A stretch of 64,000 nucleotides of DNA. Source: Opisthocomus hoazin. Taxonomy: Eukaryota; Chordata; Aves; Opisthocomiformes; Opisthocomidae. How positions within the stretch are numbered: position 1 is the first letter of the stretch; the number at the start of each line of letters is the position of its first letter. The position numbers were made by a program, and so were the translations under genes. The notes below the pieces were generated by a model that did not search any database, was not told where the DNA came from, and saw only the letters and a program-made list of their open reading frames with translations. The stretch covers positions 7,250,802 through 7,314,801 of the forward strand of contig NC_134418.1 in assembly GCF_030867145.1 (NCBI RefSeq), read 5' to 3'. Below, in pieces: positions 60,501 to 64,000 of the stretch.

Positions 60501-62664
60501 CACACCATTAAATAATGGCCCTCACACCCAAATAAAGATTTACCCACATGCCTAGTTGAGATGTGTGCAAGGGTGAGTGTTTCTTGCTCTTTGGATTCTT
60601 TGGTAAGCAAAAGCTGCTCTAGGCTAGACTGGCCAATCCCTTCCTGTGCTGAGCATTTCTCATTAAGGACAGTGGTTAAATTAGGAATGGACATTAACAA
60701 CTCTCTTTCTTCTAGGTTTCCATTCTACTATGAACTGAAAATAGCTTTTGTAGCTTGGCTGCTGTCTCCATACACAAAAGGCTCCAGCCTCCTGTACAGG
60801 AAATTTGTTCATCCAACACTGTCTTCAAAAGAAAAGGTAATCACAGGTGCCCAGGTCCTCTCTGGGTGGAGCAGATCTGCAATGTGTTTACTCCAGTCTT
60901 CATATCACTCATTTTCATTGAAGGGCTGGGAGTTGCTGATTCTCTTCCTCTGTCATTTGATCATCTCCTTTTGGTTGGTGTTTTTGTTCTTTGTGGTTGT
61001 TGTGTTTTTAAATACTGGCATCTGTTCAGCACACTCACACATATTAACTCATCTTTGTGCACTTGAGAAGTTAGGAGGGAAGGGGATAAAAATACCTTTT
61101 GAGCTGCTTTGCACATAGAGGCCGAATATAGCTGGAGTGCTGTGTTGTGGCTGGATATAACACTTGGAGAAACAGGGTCTGGCAGCCAGGGCTCCTTAAC
61201 TTTGTTCCCAGCTCTGCCTAAAACATGGTGCAGCAATAAGACAAATAGCCAAGCCTGTCTGAAAGGGGCTTAGCAAGCACTGGCCTGGCTGGGAGACATA
61301 CAGCATGCTGAAGTAAGGCTTGTAGCATGTTGAGGTCCTGGGTTGAGAAATGTCTCGCTCAGATTCATGGTGCTGATTTTGGGGAGGGGGACGTTACAGT
61401 TTGGATCATTTGCCTGCCTAGGAGATTCCTGTGGCTGTGAATGGGACATTGTCAGGCAGATCCATTTGGCTCATGTGGATACATGGGCTAAGAATAGCTA
61501 TCAGTCATGTATCAACATGCAAACTACTAAGAAGTGAAGAACTGCTTCCCACATTGGCAACTATGGAAGTGAAAGATCTGTTTAGCCACAGGCAGTGCAT
61601 GAAGAGTTGTATCTCGGTCCTACCCAAGAAGGACAGTGGGGATCAGTCCCCTGTCTCTCTGCTTCCTGGGAACTTCTGCTTACGCTTCTCACAAGTAGCG
61701 CTCATGCATTTTGGGTTGCCAGCTCTTATCTGCTAGAAATAGGCAGGGAACCACTAAACAGCCAGCAGCTTCTTGCAGCCTCCAGTCCCTACTAACCCAG
61801 CACATCCAATAGCTGAGCACTGGAAGTCATTGTTGTCCATTATCATGCAGGCTCCTGTGTCGGGAGGGAGGGAGGGTGAGAGCAGGAACTTTCGTAATGA
61901 ATTCATTGTATATTGAGCAGCATCAAAGTCCAGAAGCTCTGGACCTACCAGTTCCATGGGCATGTTGAAGCCGGATGCTGCAGTGATCATAGAATCATAG
62001 AATCATTAAGGTTGGAAAAGACTTCTAAGATCATCAAGTCCAACTGTCAAATGTGATGTGCAGAGATATCTCAGATACTTCTGAGACCACCAGTCCTGGA
62101 CCAGGGCAGTACGGCTGCAGCTGCCCAGTGTCATAATATGATTCTTTTTAACTCTGGGGCAATCCGATTAGTCCTTAGAGTCCATAGATTGCAAATGGCT
62201 CCTGACACGCCCTGGTCTGTTCTGCCTGGGTGGATGTGTCTAGCTTGCTTCCAGGACCTATAGGTGCTGGTTGCACTGTGCAAGTATATCCCAATTTTGG
62301 GTCCCAATCTTCCATTTGCAGAATAAGGAGTTCCCAAAGCCCGTGCAGTGGGAGTTACTGCTCCCCTGCAAACCTTTCCTCTTTGGAAATGTTGGCTGTG
62401 AACTTCTCTGCAGCCAAGGTGGAGGAAATGGAGGATGTCTGCCTCCATAAAAGATGACCTGGCCCCACCGAGAGTTTGAGGCTGGGAGCACCCTGAACTT
62501 GTCCTTCTTGTGCTTTTTTTTTTTGTTTGTTTTGTTGTCTGCTGTGACAGGAGATCGATGACTGCCTCGTCCAGGCAAAAGACCGGAGCTATGATGCCCT
62601 TGTGCACTTTGGGAAGCGGGGCCTGAACGTCGCGGCCACAGCAGCCGTCATGGCAGCTTCAAAG
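30566..62664 (+). CDS. REEP1: REEP1 receptor expression-enhancing protein 1, exons 1-5
   Basis: Five exons (30566-30597, 57170-57242, 58971-59047, 60716-60836, 62551-62664) splice with GT-AG introns into 417 nt, 139 residues. The product agrees almost completely with remembered human REEP1. REEP1 is an ER membrane-shaping protein of the TB2/DP1/HVA22 (DP1/Yop1) family; it forms hydrophobic hairpins that curve tubular ER and links ER to microtubules in neurons. Human mutations cause SPG31. Visible parts are the N-terminal hydrophobic stretch (residues 1-24), the second segment (about 35-61, [16 protein letters not shown]), the third (about 62-80, [16 protein letters not shown]) and the start of the cytosolic tail ([18 protein letters not shown]). 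REEP2 is excluded by [15 protein letters not shown] and [15 protein letters not shown]. The human protein is 201 residues; the last exons lie beyond 64000. Confidence 0.97.
30990..31018. repeat. Perfect 13-bp AT-rich inverted repeat
   Basis: The arms AGAAAATAAATAT (30990-31002) and ATATTTATTTTCT (31006-31018) are exact reverse complements around CAA. A (TA)n run precedes them. It sits at the edge of the REEP1 CpG island in intron 1. Confidence 0.95.
31372..31445 (+). repeat. Second copy of the 'ggatcagacc' old repeat
   Basis: 'tacactgaatcagaccaatc' followed by 'tctctgtctggtacatgtag' parallels the fragment at 24950-25035 and the remembered consensus. Weak. Confidence 0.35.
32625..32647 (+). 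repeat. A23 homopolymer
   Basis: Twenty-three A residues. Upstream sequence has no CR1, SINE or processed-gene similarity I can see, so it is listed as a simple repeat. Confidence 0.9.
36565..36917. mobile_element. Possible non-autonomous hAT DNA transposon (MITE)
   Basis: The left end 'cagggtactcagcctgtggt' and the reverse complement of the right end ('agtgtttctcaccttttcc') both resemble the hAT terminal repeat type CAGGGGTTCTCAACCTTTT. The interior has 'gcagcccatgaaaatg', as in related MITEs. About 350 bp, no open frame. An 8-bp target duplication is not visible. Confidence 0.35.
37908..37959 (+). repeat. 26-bp tandem duplication, two copies
   Basis: Both copies start TGAAAACTGTGTTTTATCTT (37908 and 37934) and differ only at the end (tccatg versus tctgtg). 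Confidence 0.9.
39060..39180 (+). repeat. MIR-like SINE fragment
   Basis: 'gagagcctggattcagctgt', 'gggcaagttatttattcttt' and 'ctgtagaataggcttagtga' follow the MIR consensus order (…gattc…gcaagttacttaacc…ctgtaaaatggg…). Confidence 0.4.
46621..46970 (+). mobile_element. Old, diverged CR1 fragment
   Basis: Recognisable pieces in CR1 order: 'tgagtttgttcagcctgaac', 'gagaggtaatggatgcaagt', 'aaattcttcaaagcaagggt', 'cactggaccagg', 'actcacagagatctctttct' and a final 'ctgtgattct'. About 350 bp. More diverged than the 21.7 and 29.6 kb copies, so a different, older subfamily. Confidence 0.8.
46971..57169 (+). other. REEP1: REEP1 intron 1, distal part
   Basis: No exon or RNA gene recognised. It includes an A13 run at 50902-50914, a MIR-like reverse fragment at 54930-55045, and TTTG-type simple repeats near 48396-48411 and just before exon 2 (57151-57165). 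GC-rich patches at 49950-50280 and 51100-51740 hold overlapping open frames without recognisable similarity. Confidence 0.5.
54930..55045 (-). repeat. MIR-like fragment, minus orientation
   Basis: On plus, 'agttaagtgactccaagcca' then 'catagtaagctacag' and 'gacaagactgagatccaaca' mirrors the reverse complement of MIR (gttaagtgacttgcccaagg…cagagccgggattcgaac). Confidence 0.35.
57170..57242 (+). CDS. REEP1: REEP1 exon 2
   Basis: The acceptor is gttttcag|G and the donor GAATAT|gtgagt. It completes Val and adds [13 protein letters not shown] and [11 protein letters not shown] (24 residues). It leaves at phase 0. Confidence 0.96.
57243..58970 (+). other. REEP1: REEP1 intron 2
   Basis: A 1,728 bp GT-AG intron (gtgagt...accag). 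No repeat recognised. A 232-codon minus-strand open frame (58524-59222) overlaps its end and exon 3. Confidence 0.8.
58971..59047 (+). CDS. REEP1: REEP1 exon 3
   Basis: The acceptor is gtttaccag|GTC and the donor TGCTG|gtgagc. It encodes [19 protein letters not shown] and TDLFLC plus two bases of Trp. Human has Ile in place of the Leu in TDLFLC, a conservative change. It contains much of the second membrane segment. Confidence 0.96.
59048..60715 (+). other. REEP1: REEP1 intron 3
   Basis: A 1,668 bp GT-AG intron (gtgagc...ttctag). Nothing else recognised. Confidence 0.8.
60716..60836 (+). CDS. REEP1: REEP1 exon 4
   Basis: The acceptor is tttcttctag|G and the donor GAAAAG|gtaatc. After the split Trp it gives 40 residues: [19 protein letters not shown], then [21 protein letters not shown]. 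This is the most conserved part of the TB2/DP1/HVA22 domain. The frame stays open past the donor (to 61118) but that is intron. Confidence 0.96.
60837..62550 (+). other. REEP1: REEP1 intron 4
   Basis: A 1,714 bp GT-AG intron (gtaatc...gacag). It contains a reverse CR1 3' end (61987-62110) and a GGGA tandem near 61862-61875. Confidence 0.8.
61987..62110 (-). mobile_element. CR1 LINE 3' end, minus orientation
   Basis: On plus, 'atcatagaatcatagaatca' then 'ttaaggttggaaaagacttc' and 'taagatcatcaagtccaac' is the reverse complement of a CR1 3' end of the ATGATTCT subfamily. The body beyond about 62060 is less certain. Confidence 0.8.
62551..62664 (+). CDS. REEP1: REEP1 exon 5
   Basis: The acceptor is gctgtgacag|GAG and the donor TCAAAG|gtaaaa. 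It encodes 38 residues from [15 protein letters not shown] through [11 protein letters not shown] to AVMAASK, phase 0 at both ends. It is more GC-rich than exons 2-4. The next exon (GQGALSER... in human) is not in the window. Confidence 0.96.
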
Positions 62665-64000
62665 GTAAAAGTGCGGGTCAGGATGGTCATTAGCATCTCA
62701 TCTGCATCCATCGCCAACTTCAGCCATCGTGTGGAGGGGGAGAGATGGTGGGGTTAGGGATTCTCTCACTGAGTTTGACGATGCCTTCCAATCTCCCATT
62801 CACCAGCCATGCAGGTGCCTCTTGGGATGAAGACAGTACGCGTGGTGCCTAGCGAACCTTTAGGAGGTTGGAAATGAAGGATTAAGACTAGGGTCTGCCT
62901 CAGGCCTCTGAGTTTTGTATTTTCCATCAGTACCCAGGTGATAGTGTTAGCAATGCTGTTGATCACAGCTTGTGCTTTTCATTTTCACTGTCAAAATAGG
63001 AGCATGCTTCCATGAAAGATACTGACGTTAGGTGAACACAGTTAACACCCTGGCAGGGAAATATTTATTTTGGTCAGCACGTTCTGCGGTGAAGAAAAAG
63101 ACCATCTACACCCCAGTTTGTCAGTTGTTATGCTGATTTGTTGAGAAGCCTGGATGATCTAGTGACCTATAATTTGGGTACTGACAGAAAGCAGATGTGA
63201 TCTGAAGTTCGTGATGGCTAAAAGTTCGTCTGCAAGGCTTACGCAAAAGATACCTGGTGTATAATTCTCTGGAGACTTCTTTATGTAAGAGTGAATGGGA
63301 AGTGGCATTAGTTGCTTTTGGAAAGCGAGCAGATGCTGGATGAGTGGTCTCATCTGAGCAGGTGTATCCTGTGCTCTGTCCCTGGCTTAGAGCCAGAACC
63401 AGAACATAGCTGTTATCTCTGTTCTTTGCTTGCATAAAAGCTGCAAGGACTTCATAACTGCATTTTGTGGCCCTACTTGCTGGCCATGGATTGTCATGAC
63501 TTAAGGCAGATGTGCACAGTGGCTGTACCCTTGTATTTTTGGGGCAAGACTTGTATAAAAGACGTGGCTTTCATGCAGTCAGATACAATGCCTCTTGCAA
63601 AAGGGTGGTAGAAACGTATGGGCAAGGCGGGTACTCGTATTAGGAAAAATGTGGGAGTGGGAGTTGAAGGAAATTATTTTCCTCTGTCAAAGGCTTTTAT
63701 GACCTCAGGCACATCATTTTAGTATGTCTTGGCCTTACCTTCTGTAAAAGTGCATATACCATCCTTAGGAGTCCAAATACCATGAAGTCTATAAAGCACG
63801 TTGAATGCAAGGTATTAGAGAAGTGAGGGGCCCCTGGGATGTGCCATGCACGTGTAAGATCACAAGGATATGCAAAATCTATATCCTCTTCCAAAGAAAA
63901 GCCAAAAATTGCCTTCTTTTTCCCTGCCAAGCGTTGTGCAGACTGTGGCTGTCAGTCCTGGCTTTCCAAAGCCTGTTGCTTTTCAGTGGAGGGGCTCTGC
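62665..64000 (+). other. REEP1: REEP1 intron 5, incomplete
   Basis: Starts with the donor gtaaaa after exon 5 and continues past the window. The next exon was not found. No repeat recognised. Confidence 0.7.

Noticed and set aside
60561..61118. 185-codon plus-strand open frame including REEP1 exon 4
   Set aside because: Only the exon 4 part is REEP1. The rest is flanking intron that happens to stay open, and both splice sites are strong.
62131..62607. 158-codon minus-strand open frame over REEP1 exon 5
   Set aside because: Shadow of the exon and intron 4 with no recognisable domain.

Overview
This is a vertebrate, almost certainly avian, nuclear genomic window holding the 5' parts of two divergently transcribed genes and no complete gene. 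The bird call rests on CR1 LINE 3' ends finishing in tandem ATTCTGTG units (near 22186-22210 and 29975-29990), on a ~1.1 kb solo LTR (6100-7241) of a type I remember as common in bird genomes, and on fairly short introns. No prokaryotic, organellar or intact viral gene is visible.

Left third (1-12.5 kb, minus strand): the start of KDM3A (JMJD1A), an H3K9 mono/di-demethylase. Seven consecutive coding exons (11617 down to 1847) splice in frame and encode the first 276 residues. The rest, including the zinc finger and JmjC domain, lies left of position 1. The start codon sits downstream of a CpG island with two CCAAT boxes on the minus strand, and an upstream leader exon can be modelled. One intron has a non-canonical GC donor, and the main ATG is preceded at 1 nt by a two-codon uORF.

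Middle (12.6-30 kb): immediately beyond the KDM3A promoter is a second CpG-rich block (12.7-12.96 kb) with three NRF1-like palindromes and a YY1 site. It looks like a divergent promoter; a possible noncoding exon follows at 13627-13916. The remaining ~16 kb is intergenic, with CR1 copies at 21.66-22.21, about 22.5 and 29.62-29.99 kb, and with diverged MIR-like fragments.

Right half (30-64 kb, plus strand): the start of REEP1, an ER-shaping TB2/DP1/HVA22 hairpin membrane protein (the human gene is mutated in spastic paraplegia SPG31). A CpG island at 30.1-31.0 kb contains exon 1 (ATG at 30566). A 26.6 kb first intron follows, then exons 2-5 (57170-62664). Together they give the first 139 residues; the C-terminal exons lie beyond 64000. 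The order KDM3A-REEP1, head to head, matches my memory of the human 2p11 neighbourhood, which supports orthology.

The two genes are not known to act together; the shared feature is the divergent arrangement of two CpG-island promoters about 18 kb apart. Repeats are sparse: CR1, MIR-like fragments, one possible hAT MITE, one LTR and simple homopolymers. I found no clearly new biological system. The most interesting items are post-transcriptional and promoter features: the GC-AG intron, the minimal KDM3A uORF, an overlapping REEP1 uORF, and the NRF1/YY1 block with its possible transcript.
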